From Sutterella faecalis (GTDB lineage: Bacteria; Pseudomonadota; Gammaproteobacteria; Burkholderiales; Burkholderiaceae_F), in the NCBI RefSeq assembly GCF_006337085.1, contig NZ_CP040882.1:496001-560000 (forward strand): a stretch of DNA of 64,000 nt, given 5' to 3'. The position numbers were made by a program, and so were the translations under genes. The notes under the pieces are model-generated. The model saw nothing but the letters and a program-made list of their open reading frames with translations, made no database searches and was not told where the DNA came from. Shown piece by piece: positions 50,438-59,126 of the stretch (its first letter is position 1; every line of letters starts with the position of its first letter).

Positions 50438-53176
50438 TCAGGCAGAAAGTGCAGCGGCCGAAGCAGCTCCCGCCTTTTCAACCTTCACCGCGCACACCTT
50501 GTATTCCGGCGTGGAGCAGATGTTGTCGAGCGCGGCCTTCGTGAGCCAGTTGCAGTTGCCGTCCTGGAAGTGGAAGGGCATCCAGGTTTCGCCTGCATTG
50601 GTCTTCCCGGAGACATGCGCCACCGATTCGATCCTGCCGCGGCGGGAGCTCACGACGACGCGGTCGCCGTTCTCAATGCCGAGGTTCGCCGCATCCTTCG
50701 TATTGATTTCAATGAAGGAATGGCCGGAGATCTCGTTGATCCCTTCGGTCTTGTCCGTCATCGCGCAGGCGTTGTAGTGGTAGAGCACGCGGCCCGTCGT
50801 CAGCATGAGCGGATAGTCGGCATCGGGGAGTTCGCTCGATTCGCGGTAGGCCGCGGTCGAATAGCGGCCGAGCCCGCGCGTGAACTTTCCGACATGAAGG
50901 ATGGGCGTGCCCGGATGATCCTTCCCCGTGCAGGGCCACTGCAGACCCTCTCCCTTCACCTCGGGGCTGTCGAGCCGTGCGTGGCTGATGCCCGCGAAGG
51001 AAGGCGTCACGGAAGCGATCTCATCCATGATCTCTGCCGGGGTGAGGCGGGGCTGCGGATATCCCATGCGGTTCATGATGTCGATGAAGATATCCGTGTC
51101 GGCACGGGTGCCTTCGATCGTCACTGCACGGCGGATCCTCTGCACGCGGCGCTCGGTATTGCTGAAGGTGCCCTCCTTTTCCGCGTAGCTTCTGCCCGGG
51201 AGAACGACGTCGGCGTACTTGGCCGTTTCCGTGAGGAAGAGGTCGTCCACCACGAGGAAGTCGAGGTTCTTGAGCGCCTTGATGACGTGATGGGTATCGG
51301 GGTCCGTGCGCACCGGGTCCTCGCCGAAGATGAAGAGTCCCTTGACGGCGCCTTCAATCATCTTCGGGAAGCAGTCCGTGGCGTAAAGGCCTTTGAAGCG
51401 CGGGAGCTCCGTCCCCCAGGCCTTTTCGAACTTCTCGACGATGCCGGGCTGGGCGATCTTCTGGTAGCCCGTCATGTCGCCCGGGGACGCGCCCATGTCG
51501 CAGGCGCCCTGAACGTTGTTCTGGCCGCGAAGCGGATTGATGCCGCAGCCCGGACGCCCGTACTTGCCCGTGACCATGGCCATGTTGGAGAGCGCCATCA
51601 CGCCTTCCGTGCCCGACGAGTGTTCGGTAACGCCGAGGCAGTAGACGATCGCCGCGCGCTTCGCCTCGCCGTACATGCGGGCGGCCGCAATGAGGTCGCG
51701 GGAGTCGATGCGGCAGATTTCAGCGACGCGCTCGGGCGTATAGGCCTCGACCATTGCCTTCAGGTCTTCAAACCCTTCAGTGCGCGTGCGGATGAATTCC
51801 TGATCAATGAGGCCGTCATGAATGAGCTGGCGGACGATGCCGTTCGCAAAAGCTACGTTCGTGCCCGGACGGAGCTTCAAGTGAATCTGCGCGGACTGAG
51901 CGAGCCCGATGTCGCGGGGATCGACCACGATGAGCTTCAAGCCGCGGCGGATTGCCGCTCGAAGCTGCATGCCGATCACCGGATGCGCTTCCTCGGGATT
52001 CGAGCCCACGAGCACCACGACCTCAGCGTTTTCGCAGATGTCCGAAATCGGATTCGTCATGGCGCCCGAGCCGAGCGTTCTCTGAAGGCCCGCCACGGAA
52101 GGACCGTGACAGACGCGCGCGCAGTTGTCGACGTTGTTGGTCTTGAAGACCGTGCGCGCCATCTTCTGGAGCATGTAGATGTCTTCGTTCGCAGAACGCG
52201 CGCAGGCAAAGGCTGCGAGCGATTCGCCGCCGAACTTGTCGCGAAGCTCCGTAAACTTCCTCGCCACGAGATCGAGCGCCTCGTCCCAAGACGCGGGTTC
52301 GAGCTCGCCCGTGACGGAGGAGCGGATGAGCGGCGTCTTGAGGCGTCGATCGGACTGAACGAAGTCGAAGCTCGCCGAACGCCCCTTCACGCAGAGAAGC
52401 CCGTGATTCGTGGGGCCGTCGGCCGCTTCCGTATCCACGATCCGGCCGTCCTTCACGATCAAGTCGTACTGGCAGCCCGTGGCGCAGTGCGGACACGTCG
52501 TGCGGACCTTCTTGATTTCCCACGAGCGGTAGGCGCGGCGGCGCTTCATCGTGATGGCGCCCGTCGGGCAGGCTGCGGCGCAGGAGCCGCAGGATTCGCA
52601 GTTCGTGCTCTTCCAGTCCCTGCCGAAAGGCGCAAGGATCGTCGTGCGCAGCCCCGCTTTCCCGGACACCAGGGTGTGGTTCCCCGCAGCGTTGTTGCAG
52701 GCCCCCACGCAGCGCTGGCAGCGGATGCAGAGCGACGGATTGAAGGTGAGGAACGGGTTGCTGTCGAGGATTTCGCCTGAAGCCGGCGTAATTTTGAAGG
52801 GCGACGTTTCAACGCCGAGTTCGCGGCAGCGGTCCTGAAGCTCGCAGCTGCCGTTCTTCGTGCAGCTGAAGCAGTACTGGGTGCTGTTGAGGCCGTGCTC
52901 GGCAATGATGAGCTGGAGCGCCGTGCGCCGCGCCCGGTCGATCGCTTCCGACCGGGTCTTCACGACCATGCCGGGGTGAGCGAGCGTATTGCAGGAGGAA
53001 ACAAGCCCGCTTACGCCTTCCACCTCGACCACGCAGAGACGGCAGGAGCCGATATTGCTTACGTTCTTCAGGTAGCAGAGGGTCGGGATGTGAATGCCCG
53101 CGGAACGCGCCGCATCAAGGAGCGTTGCGCCTTCTTCGACCGCGATCGTGCGGCCGTCCATCGTAATATCAAACAT
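50438..53176 (-). CDS. NuoG-type N-terminus plus molybdopterin formate dehydrogenase alpha subunit
   Basis: 912 residues, cytoplasmic (no Tat signal). Seen: a [2Fe-2S] ferredoxin domain (CYLKNVSNIGSCRLC..C), a NuoG His/Cys cluster region, two further [4Fe-4S] groups (CIRCQRCVGAC, CESCGSCAAACP), the formate-dehydrogenase [4Fe-4S] motif CPHCATGCQYDLIV, and the Mo-ligand region NCARVCHGPSVAGL, where Cys rather than selenocysteine is used. The C-terminal dinucleotide domain is complete. This is the FdhA/FdsA-like form, also close to SfrA. Expected reaction: formate oxidation coupled to the downstream flavoprotein partner. GGGAGGA precedes ATG 53176, which overlaps the partner gene by 8 bases. Confidence 0.88.
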   Translation of the reverse strand: MFDITMDGRTIAVEEGATLLDAARSAGIHIPTLCYLKNVSNIGSCRLCVVEVEGVSGLVSSCNTLAHPGMVVKTRSEAIDRARRTALQLIIAEHGLNSTQYCFSCTKNGSCELQDRCRELGVETSPFKITPASGEILDSNPFLTFNPSLCIRCQRCVGACNNAAGNHTLVSGKAGLRTTILAPFGRDWKSTNCESCGSCAAACPTGAITMKRRRAYRSWEIKKVRTTCPHCATGCQYDLIVKDGRIVDTEAADGPTNHGLLCVKGRSASFDFVQSDRRLKTPLIRSSVTGELEPASWDEALDLVARKFTELRDKFGGESLAAFACARSANEDIYMLQKMARTVFKTNNVDNCARVCHGPSVAGLQRTLGSGAMTNPISDICENAEVVVLVGSNPEEAHPVIGMQLRAAIRRGLKLIVVDPRDIGLAQSAQIHLKLRPGTNVAFANGIVRQLIHDGLIDQEFIRTRTEGFEDLKAMVEAYTPERVAEICRIDSRDLIAAARMYGEAKRAAIVYCLGVTEHSSGTEGVMALSNMAMVTGKYGRPGCGINPLRGQNNVQGACDMGASPGDMTGYQKIAQPGIVEKFEKAWGTELPRFKGLYATDCFPKMIEGAVKGLFIFGEDPVRTDPDTHHVIKALKNLDFLVVDDLFLTETAKYADVVLPGRSYAEKEGTFSNTERRVQRIRRAVTIEGTRADTDIFIDIMNRMGYPQPRLTPAEIMDEIASVTPSFAGISHARLDSPEVKGEGLQWPCTGKDHPGTPILHVGKFTRGLGRYSTAAYRESSELPDADYPLMLTTGRVLYHYNACAMTDKTEGINEISGHSFIEINTKDAANLGIENGDRVVVSSRRGRIESVAHVSGKTNAGETWMPFHFQDGNCNWLTKAALDNICSTPEYKVCAVKVEKAGAASAAALSA

Positions 53177-54950
53177 ACTGAATCCTCCCGCCCACGGCAG
53201 CACCCGCACCAAAGCAGTCGCAGCGCAGGCAGCGGCCGCATTCCTGAATAGCTTCTTCCCTGCTCATGCCGAGCTCAACGTCCTTGAAGTCGCGCTTGCG
53301 GAACTTCACCGGACGTTCGTTGATGTTGACGCGCCCCATCGGGGTGCGGTTGTTGGCCTTCGGAGCCGGCGCCCTGACGCCGCAGTCGAGAATGTGGTGG
53401 TAGCCGAGCATTTCGTCAATGTTGCGCGCTGCGGCCTTGCCGGCGCCCACCGCACGGATGACGGTAGTGGGACCGCTCTGGCAGTCTCCGCCCGCATAGA
53501 CGTTGGGCAAACCCGGCACCTGAAGGAATTCGTCCGTGACGAAGGCGCCCCACTTGACGGGCATGCCGAAATCTTCAAAGGGCTTCGTGACGACGTCCTG
53601 ACCGACGGCGGCGATGATGAGGTCGGCTTCAAGTCGTTCCGTTTCCTTATCAGCGGCCACAACGCCCGGGCGGCCGCGCGTATAGGCGCCGATCTTCTGG
53701 GGCTGCATGATGAGCGCTCTGCAGCATCCGTTTTCGTCGGCTTCAACGGAAACCGGAGCTTCGAGCGTCAGCATTTCGACGCCCTCGGCAATCGCCGCGT
53801 GAATTTCCTCCTTCAATGCCGTCATGTCGTCGATGCGGCGGCGGTAGACGAGATTCACTTCGTCCGCACCCGCTCGCACGGCCGTGCGCACGCAGTCCAT
53901 CGCCACGTTGCCGCCGCCGATCACGGCGATCTTCTTCCCGCGATAGTCGGGATAAACATCGTCGCCGATGGCGCGGAGCATTTCAACAGCCGAAATGACG
54001 CCCTTCGAATCCATGCCGGGGAGCCTCAAGCCTTTCGCCGCATGCGCGCCGATCGCCACATAGACCGCGTCGCACTCCCTCGAGAGGGTCTTCATCTCTT
54101 CCGTGCCGATCGAGGCGTTGGTGACGACTTCAATGTCGCCCGCCGAAAGAATGGCGCGGATGTCTTCGTCAAGGCGCTCGCGCGGGAAGCGGTAGGCGGG
54201 GATGCCGTAGCGCATCATGCCGCCCAACTTGTCGCGGGCTTCATAGACCTTCACCTTGTGGCCCATGAGGGCGAGATAGTAGGCGCAGGTGAGCCCGGAG
54301 GGGCCGGCGCCGATCACGGCGATGGTGCGGCCCGTGGGAGGCAGGGCCTTCGGGACCGGAACCGTGTCGGCCGCAGCCCCGTCGACCGCATACTTCTTGA
54401 TGCCGCGGATGTTGATCGGCGCATCAATGAGCGTCCTGCGGCAGCGCTTTTCGCAGGGGTGTTCGCAGACGAACCCGCAGGCCGTCGGGAACGGATTGTC
54501 CTTGCGGATCAAAGCCACGGCTTCGGCAAAGCGCCCCTCGCCCGCCAGCGCAATGTAGCCCGGCACATCCACATGCGCGGGGCAGAAGGTTTCGCAGGGA
54601 ACGGACTGGGCAATGCCCTTCTGGCACTCATGCGCCTCGATGTGGCTTCTGAATTCGTCGGAGAAGCGCTCAATGCCGTCGAGCACCGCCTGAGCGGCGT
54701 CCCAGCCGATCGCGCAGTCGGAGCCGTCGCGGATCATTTCGGCGAGAGACTTCAAGGCCTCAAGGTCATCGGGCTCCGCCTTGCAGCCGGCAATGCGGCG
54801 CAGGATTTCCGCGAGCTGCGGAAGCCCGTCGCGGCAGGGCACGCACTTGCCGCAGGTCTGGAGGCGCGATGCATCGAGTTGACTAAGGAGCAGCGTTACG
54901 GCGCACTGCCCAGGAGGCGTGGCTTCAATGCGGCGCATGAAACTCTGCAT
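53169..54950 (-). CDS. GltD/SfrB-like FAD-NAD(P) oxidoreductase with N-terminal NuoF FeS domain
   Basis: 593 residues from ATG 54950 (GAGGAG close upstream; ATG 55007 is the alternative). Seen: a NuoF-type [4Fe-4S] domain CGKCVPCRDGLPQL...C without the FMN/NADH-binding part of NuoF. A cysteine-rich GltD N-terminus follows (CETFCPAHVDVPGY, CGFVCEHPCEKRC), then an FAD Rossmann motif IAVIGAGPSGLTCAYYL, an NAD(P) motif IAVIGGGNVAMDC, and a terminal ECGRCLRCDC cluster. The layout matches Geobacter SfrB, an NADPH-linked partner of a NuoG/FDH-like subunit. The complex probably links formate (or another donor) to NAD(P)H. First gene of the operon. Confidence 0.85.
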   Translation of the reverse strand: MQSFMRRIEATPPGQCAVTLLLSQLDASRLQTCGKCVPCRDGLPQLAEILRRIAGCKAEPDDLEALKSLAEMIRDGSDCAIGWDAAQAVLDGIERFSDEFRSHIEAHECQKGIAQSVPCETFCPAHVDVPGYIALAGEGRFAEAVALIRKDNPFPTACGFVCEHPCEKRCRRTLIDAPINIRGIKKYAVDGAAADTVPVPKALPPTGRTIAVIGAGPSGLTCAYYLALMGHKVKVYEARDKLGGMMRYGIPAYRFPRERLDEDIRAILSAGDIEVVTNASIGTEEMKTLSRECDAVYVAIGAHAAKGLRLPGMDSKGVISAVEMLRAIGDDVYPDYRGKKIAVIGGGNVAMDCVRTAVRAGADEVNLVYRRRIDDMTALKEEIHAAIAEGVEMLTLEAPVSVEADENGCCRALIMQPQKIGAYTRGRPGVVAADKETERLEADLIIAAVGQDVVTKPFEDFGMPVKWGAFVTDEFLQVPGLPNVYAGGDCQSGPTTVIRAVGAGKAAARNIDEMLGYHHILDCGVRAPAPKANNRTPMGRVNINERPVKFRKRDFKDVELGMSREEAIQECGRCLRCDCFGAGAAVGGRIQYV

Positions 54951-55007
54951 GGTCTCCTCATTGCGCGCATCAGTCACGGCTGGCGGACGGACGGATAGAC
55001 GTGTCAT

Positions 55008-55530
55008 TTTCTTTTTCTTGGCGTTTTTCTCTCGTACAGACTTGAGGACTTCTCATGGGAACTCATCGCCCGTACGGGAAGCATTGGTGGGTCTGGATTA
55101 TTAGTGTTATCCCTAGCGATTAATTGTCCGCTGATTCTAGCGTTTTCCCTTGTCATGCTGAAGAGGTAGAAACGGCTCAGCGCGCGATCATTTGAAAAAA
55201 TTCAATAGCGCGCTTCGCGAATTTACACTTCATAAACGCCCGGATGTTGTTTACACACTTTGCCTGTGCCTCAGGGATTCATATAGTTTTCCAGGGATCC
55301 TGGAGCCTGAGGTTTACATATCTTTGCGTCATGCATAGACGCTAATTAAGCGTTCCGCAATTGGCGAAGATTACTGAAGAGATAGGTCCTGCCTTATCGG
55401 CATGGTAGAAATTTCGCAATAGCGTGAGCGCTATTGGGCCCGTACGGATCTGCCCGGCTCGACCACCTGCCCGAGCCCCGCCGCATCGAAGGCGCGGACA
55501 CTCCGGAGGCCGGGCTTGAAAAACTGGGAT
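55008..55530. other. Intergenic region upstream of the formate dehydrogenase-like operon
   Basis: About 520 bases without a convincing gene; an open frame at 55434-55643 is low-quality. The part next to the operon is AT-rich and should hold its promoter. No clear terminator for the ATPase gene ending at 55531 was found. Confidence 0.4.
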
Positions 55531-56877
55531 TCAGAGGAGCGCCGCCATGTAGTAGGGAAAAAATTGAACGCCATCCTCTGTTTTCATTTCTCCATGGTGG
55601 AGAACAATCGGCGCATCAATATGCTTGCCGTAAATTTCCTTGAAGCGCAGCAGCGACTTGATGGATGACGAACCCGACGACTTGACTTCGATCGGAACGA
55701 TCTTTTTGCCTTTCCGGATCAAAAAATCAACCTCAATTTCCGTCTTCCTCGTCTTTTCGTTCCGGTGCGTATAGAAGAACGGTCGATGCCCGTTCGCCTT
55801 GAGGCACTGCGCGACTATGTTTTCAAGAAGCATGCCTTCATTGACGCCCAGCTGATCCTTGAGAATTGCTTTATAGAGCTCGTTCTCAAGAAACGGCCGA
55901 TCGGAAAAGGCGAGCGACACGAGAAGCCCGGTATCCATCATGTAGCACTTGAAGCTCGGATCCGAAATGCTTAATTGAAACGCCGCGCTCGGGTCATCCA
56001 CCTTGCTCGCAATGTTGACAATCATCGCCTCATCGAGCCAGCGGATCGGCCCGCGATACTCCCGCATGCGCGCCTGCCCGTCAATATGCGAGAGCACGTA
56101 GCGCTTGTCGTGCTGCGAGAGCTCCGAAGGAATCCGGTCGAAGAAATTGGTCACGTAGAGAGAACTCTCTTCGTTCTGCTCCTCCATGTCGTTCTTGTAG
56201 AGCGTCAGAATCTGCTGCTTCACGAAATCGGCCGCGGCATAGTCCTTGCCCTGCAGGAAAGCGGTAACAACCTGCGGCATGCCGCCCACAAGCATGTACT
56301 CCCGGAACGACTTCAGAATGACCTGATGAAGCGCTCCCATGGGCTTTCGTTTCCCGAAGTAATCCCTCAGGACCGGGAAAGTCATCCGATCGTCCTGCGC
56401 CCACAGAAACTCCTCAAAGTCCATCGGCAGGACTTCAAGCGTATATTCTTCCGAAGGAATAAGGATATCCTTGCTTTTCTTAGTAATTCCAGCCAACGAT
56501 CCCGTCTCAAGAAAATCGTAGCGCCCGTCTTCCAGGAGCGTCTTCAGCGCCTGCCGCGCCGGCGGGAAGAGCTGGATTTCATCGAGGATGATGAGCGATT
56601 TCCTGGGAAAAAGCTGCGTGCGGTATTCGAGCTGCAACTGCATGAAAAACGTATCGAGGTCGCGCAGGCTCTCGACGAAGAGATTTTTAATCGAGGCATC
56701 GACATTATCGAAACGGATGAGGATGTAAGAGTCGTACGCTTCCCGCCCGAGCTTCTCCGCAAGCGTCGTTTTCCCGACGCGACGCGCTCCCTTGAGAAAA
56801 AGCGCGTACTTTGGCGCGAACGATTCCTTCCAGTGAAGCATTTCGCGATAGATTTTTCGCTCAAACATCCGTTCCAC
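55531..56877 (-). CDS. AAA_14 / DUF4143 family ATPase
   Basis: 448 residues. Seen: Walker A LKGARRVGKTTLAEKLG, an IRFDNVD strand, Walker B SLIILDEIQLFPPARQALKTL, sensor region DFLETGSLAGI, and the C-terminal DUF4143 nuclease-like fold with EIEVDFLIRKGKKIVPIEVKSS (PD-(D/E)XK-like D..ExK). Such ATPases are abundant in gut anaerobes and are of unknown role; a link to defence or to mobile elements has been suggested only by context. Start ATG 56877 lacks a strong ribosome-binding site; the third codon region also has an ATG. Tandem repeats lie upstream. Confidence 0.85.
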   Translation of the reverse strand: MERMFERKIYREMLHWKESFAPKYALFLKGARRVGKTTLAEKLGREAYDSYILIRFDNVDASIKNLFVESLRDLDTFFMQLQLEYRTQLFPRKSLIILDEIQLFPPARQALKTLLEDGRYDFLETGSLAGITKKSKDILIPSEEYTLEVLPMDFEEFLWAQDDRMTFPVLRDYFGKRKPMGALHQVILKSFREYMLVGGMPQVVTAFLQGKDYAAADFVKQQILTLYKNDMEEQNEESSLYVTNFFDRIPSELSQHDKRYVLSHIDGQARMREYRGPIRWLDEAMIVNIASKVDDPSAAFQLSISDPSFKCYMMDTGLLVSLAFSDRPFLENELYKAILKDQLGVNEGMLLENIVAQCLKANGHRPFFYTHRNEKTRKTEIEVDFLIRKGKKIVPIEVKSSGSSSIKSLLRFKEIYGKHIDAPIVLHHGEMKTEDGVQFFPYYMAALL

Positions 56878-56965
56878 CTATCCTGAAGAAAGTACCTGTT
56901 CCAAGAGCCAACGTTGACTGCAGAACGTCTCCAATTAATGTTCTTATATATCAATCAGTTCACGT

Positions 56966-57047
56966 TTGCGCCATATTTTTTAGGCTCATTTTCCACAATT
57001 GCGCCATCATTTTATAGGTCATTTTCCACAATTGCGCACTCATTTCT
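56966..57047. repeat. Tandem 33-bp repeats upstream of the AAA_14 ATPase gene
   Basis: Two full 33-base units (56966-56998 and 56999-57031) and half a third start with TTGCGCC and end with CATTTTCCACAA. They differ at only a few positions. They lie about 90 bases before the ATPase start and just past the end of the LysR gene, so they look like regulatory iterons or a small satellite. Confidence 0.85.
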
Positions 57048-57129
57048 CATCAGTCAAGCAAGCGAAAGCCGCGCCTCTCCGCTGCCCGCCTGCAGCGCAT
57101 CCGCCGGCCTGGAAGCCTCTGAGGCCTCA

Positions 57130-58047
57130 TCAGCCTTCACGATTTTCCGCGGCCTTGCGGGCAAATCCTGCGATGCGCTCAATCATCTGCGGCATTTCGC
57201 GCTCACGCGAAATGAGATAGATACCGTGCCGGAAGCCTGGCTCCGGCAGCGCTTCAACATGCACGCGGCTCCTTGCCTCCGGGTGCTGGAGGAAGACGGA
57301 GGAAACGACGATACCCCAGCCGACGCCTTTTTCAACAAGCGAAAGCATGGTGGCGTTGTTGTCGACTTCAATCCTTTGAGGGAATTCGAACCCGAGCGTG
57401 CTCATGAAGCTTTCATTGAGCCTGCCGCCGCCGCCCTCACGAACGAAGCGGATGAAGGGAAGTCCGCAGAAACGCAGGTCATTCCAGGACCAGCTGCCTG
57501 CATGCTTCTGCGCCATGGCTTCCGGCATGACGATCACCGCTTCGTCTTCAAAAATGAGCGTTCGCGAAACGCCCTGAACCTCCGCAAAGGAGCCCGTCAC
57601 GAAGGCGCAGTCGATTTCTCTTTTGGCGAGGCTTTCAAGAAGCTGCGGCGAAATCCCGGTGAGCGCCGTAATGCCGGAGGCAAAGGGAAGGAGTTCCTTG
57701 ATGAGCTCCGGAAGAAGCCAGTTCGTTAAGAGATCAATCGCGCCGATTCTCAGGATTGGCTTGATGTAGGAGCGCTGCTGGAGCTCCCGCGCAGCCGCCT
57801 GAAGCCGCTCCCTGCATTCATGCGCTTCGCGGCGCAGAACAATCGCCTCTTCGGTCAGCGCCATAGGCCTTCGCGACCGGTCAAAAAGCTCCATGCCGAG
57901 CGCGCGTTCAAGCTTCTGGATCTGCTTCGTCACGGCGGACTGCGTGAGTCCGAGCTTCACCGCAGCCGCTGAAAAGCCGCCTTCATCGGCGGCCGCAAGA
58001 AAAATTTCGATTTCGCGCGAATAGAGTGCGACAGGGAGATTCTGCAT
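57130..58047 (-). CDS. LysR family transcription regulator
   Basis: 305 residues. Seen: an N-terminal winged HTH (EIFLAAADEGGFSAAAVKLGLTQSAVTKQIQKLERALG) and a C-terminal periplasmic-binding-protein-like effector domain (LRIGAIDLLTNWLLPELIKEL... GVGWGIVVSSVFL). Divergent from the DUF1177-DcuC-M20 operon, whose activator it probably is, with a LysR-type dyad between them. The layout resembles the abgR-abgABT arrangement. Confidence 0.92.
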   Translation of the reverse strand: MQNLPVALYSREIEIFLAAADEGGFSAAAVKLGLTQSAVTKQIQKLERALGMELFDRSRRPMALTEEAIVLRREAHECRERLQAAARELQQRSYIKPILRIGAIDLLTNWLLPELIKELLPFASGITALTGISPQLLESLAKREIDCAFVTGSFAEVQGVSRTLIFEDEAVIVMPEAMAQKHAGSWSWNDLRFCGLPFIRFVREGGGGRLNESFMSTLGFEFPQRIEVDNNATMLSLVEKGVGWGIVVSSVFLQHPEARSRVHVEALPEPGFRHGIYLISREREMPQMIERIAGFARKAAENREG

Positions 58048-58076
58048 CGTTCAACTCCGGCAATACCCGGATGCTT

Positions 58077-58093
58077 TATTCCTCATGGGAATA
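58077..58093. promoter_or_regulatory. LysR-type binding site
   Basis: TATTCC-TCATG-GGAATA is a perfect dyad with the T-N11-A form, in the 140-base gap between the LysR gene and the DUF1177 gene. Confidence 0.65.
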
Positions 58094-58187
58094 CTTTACA
58101 GGAGCCACGGCAATAACATTTGTGAGGTGAAAGGTCGTCTTGAAAAAATAAGTCTCACTACCCAATCCATCTTCGAGGAACGCAGTC

Positions 58188-59126
58188 ATGTCTTTTTCCA
58201 TCATTGCCGAAGCGCTTGATCTGCTCGACGACCCGCAGGCAAACGGCGCCCGGACAGCCGAGTTTCTGAAGACTTACGGAGCGGAAGCCGTCGCTATTGA
58301 AACCTGTCGCGGCGAAAAAGGCAGCACCGACTTCATCCGCGTTCTGATTCCGGGCAAAAACGGCAAATCCGCTGGCGGCAAGGCACCGACCCTCGGCGTT
58401 GTCGGACGCCTCGGCGGAATCGGCGCTCGTCCGGACCGCCTCGGCTTCACGTCTGACGGCGACGGCGCCCTTTCAGCCGTTGCGATTGCGGCGAAGCTTT
58501 CCCGCATGCATGCGCTCGGCGACATCCTCGAGGGCGACGTCATCGTAACGACCCACATTTGCCCGAATGCGCCGACGCGCCCTCATGATCCCGTGCCGTT
58601 CATGGACTCTCCCGTCACGAGTGCTGAATGCAATGCGCATGAGGTTGATCCCGCCATGGATGCCGTCATTTCCATCGATACGACGAAAGGGAACCGCATC
58701 GTCAACCACCGCGGCATCGCCATTACGCCCACCGTGAGAGACGGCTGGATTCTGCGCGTGAGCGAGGATTTCCTATCGATTCTCGAAATCACAACTGGAA
58801 AGCTCCCCGTTGTTCTCCCGCTGACGCAGCAGGACATCACGCCCTACGGAAACGGCATTTATCACCTTAATTCCATTCTTCAGCCGAGCGTTGCGACCCG
58901 TGCGCCCGTCATCGGTCTCGCCATCACTGCGGTGAGTCAGGTGCCGGGGTGCGCCACGGGCGCCACGCACCTTGAAGACATCTCCGACGCCGTGAGCTTC
59001 ACGCTGGAAGCCGCCAAAGCCTACGTCTCCGGAAAGGCTCATTTCTGCGATGAAGCGGAATTCATGCGGCTTCAGAGCCTCTACGGCTCAATGTCACATC
59101 TGCGCACCTTTGGAGAACAAAAATGA
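58188..59126 (+). CDS. DUF1177 family protein
   Basis: 312 residues, the usual length for DUF1177, a family without proven function. Seen: LGVVGRLGGIGARPDRLGFTSDGDGALSAVAIAAKL, TTHICPNAPTRPHDPVPFMDSPV, VISIDTTKGNRIVNHRGIAITPTVRDG, and VIGLAITAVSQVPGCATG. Conserved His, Asp and Cys in these blocks resemble a metal-hydrolase-like or racemase-like site, but no fold can be assigned. GAGGAA precedes ATG 58188. It overlaps the DcuC gene by 4 bases (ATGA), so it works with that carrier and the M20 enzyme. Confidence 0.88.
   Translation: MSFSIIAEALDLLDDPQANGARTAEFLKTYGAEAVAIETCRGEKGSTDFIRVLIPGKNGKSAGGKAPTLGVVGRLGGIGARPDRLGFTSDGDGALSAVAIAAKLSRMHALGDILEGDVIVTTHICPNAPTRPHDPVPFMDSPVTSAECNAHEVDPAMDAVISIDTTKGNRIVNHRGIAITPTVRDGWILRVSEDFLSILEITTGKLPVVLPLTQQDITPYGNGIYHLNSILQPSVATRAPVIGLAITAVSQVPGCATGATHLEDISDAVSFTLEAAKAYVSGKAHFCDEAEFMRLQSLYGSMSHLRTFGEQK

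Noticed and set aside
50315..54998. Long open frames (821 and 634 codons) antisense to the formate dehydrogenase-like operon
   Set aside because: Same cause: stop-poor antisense of GC-rich genes. Compositions are typical shadows.
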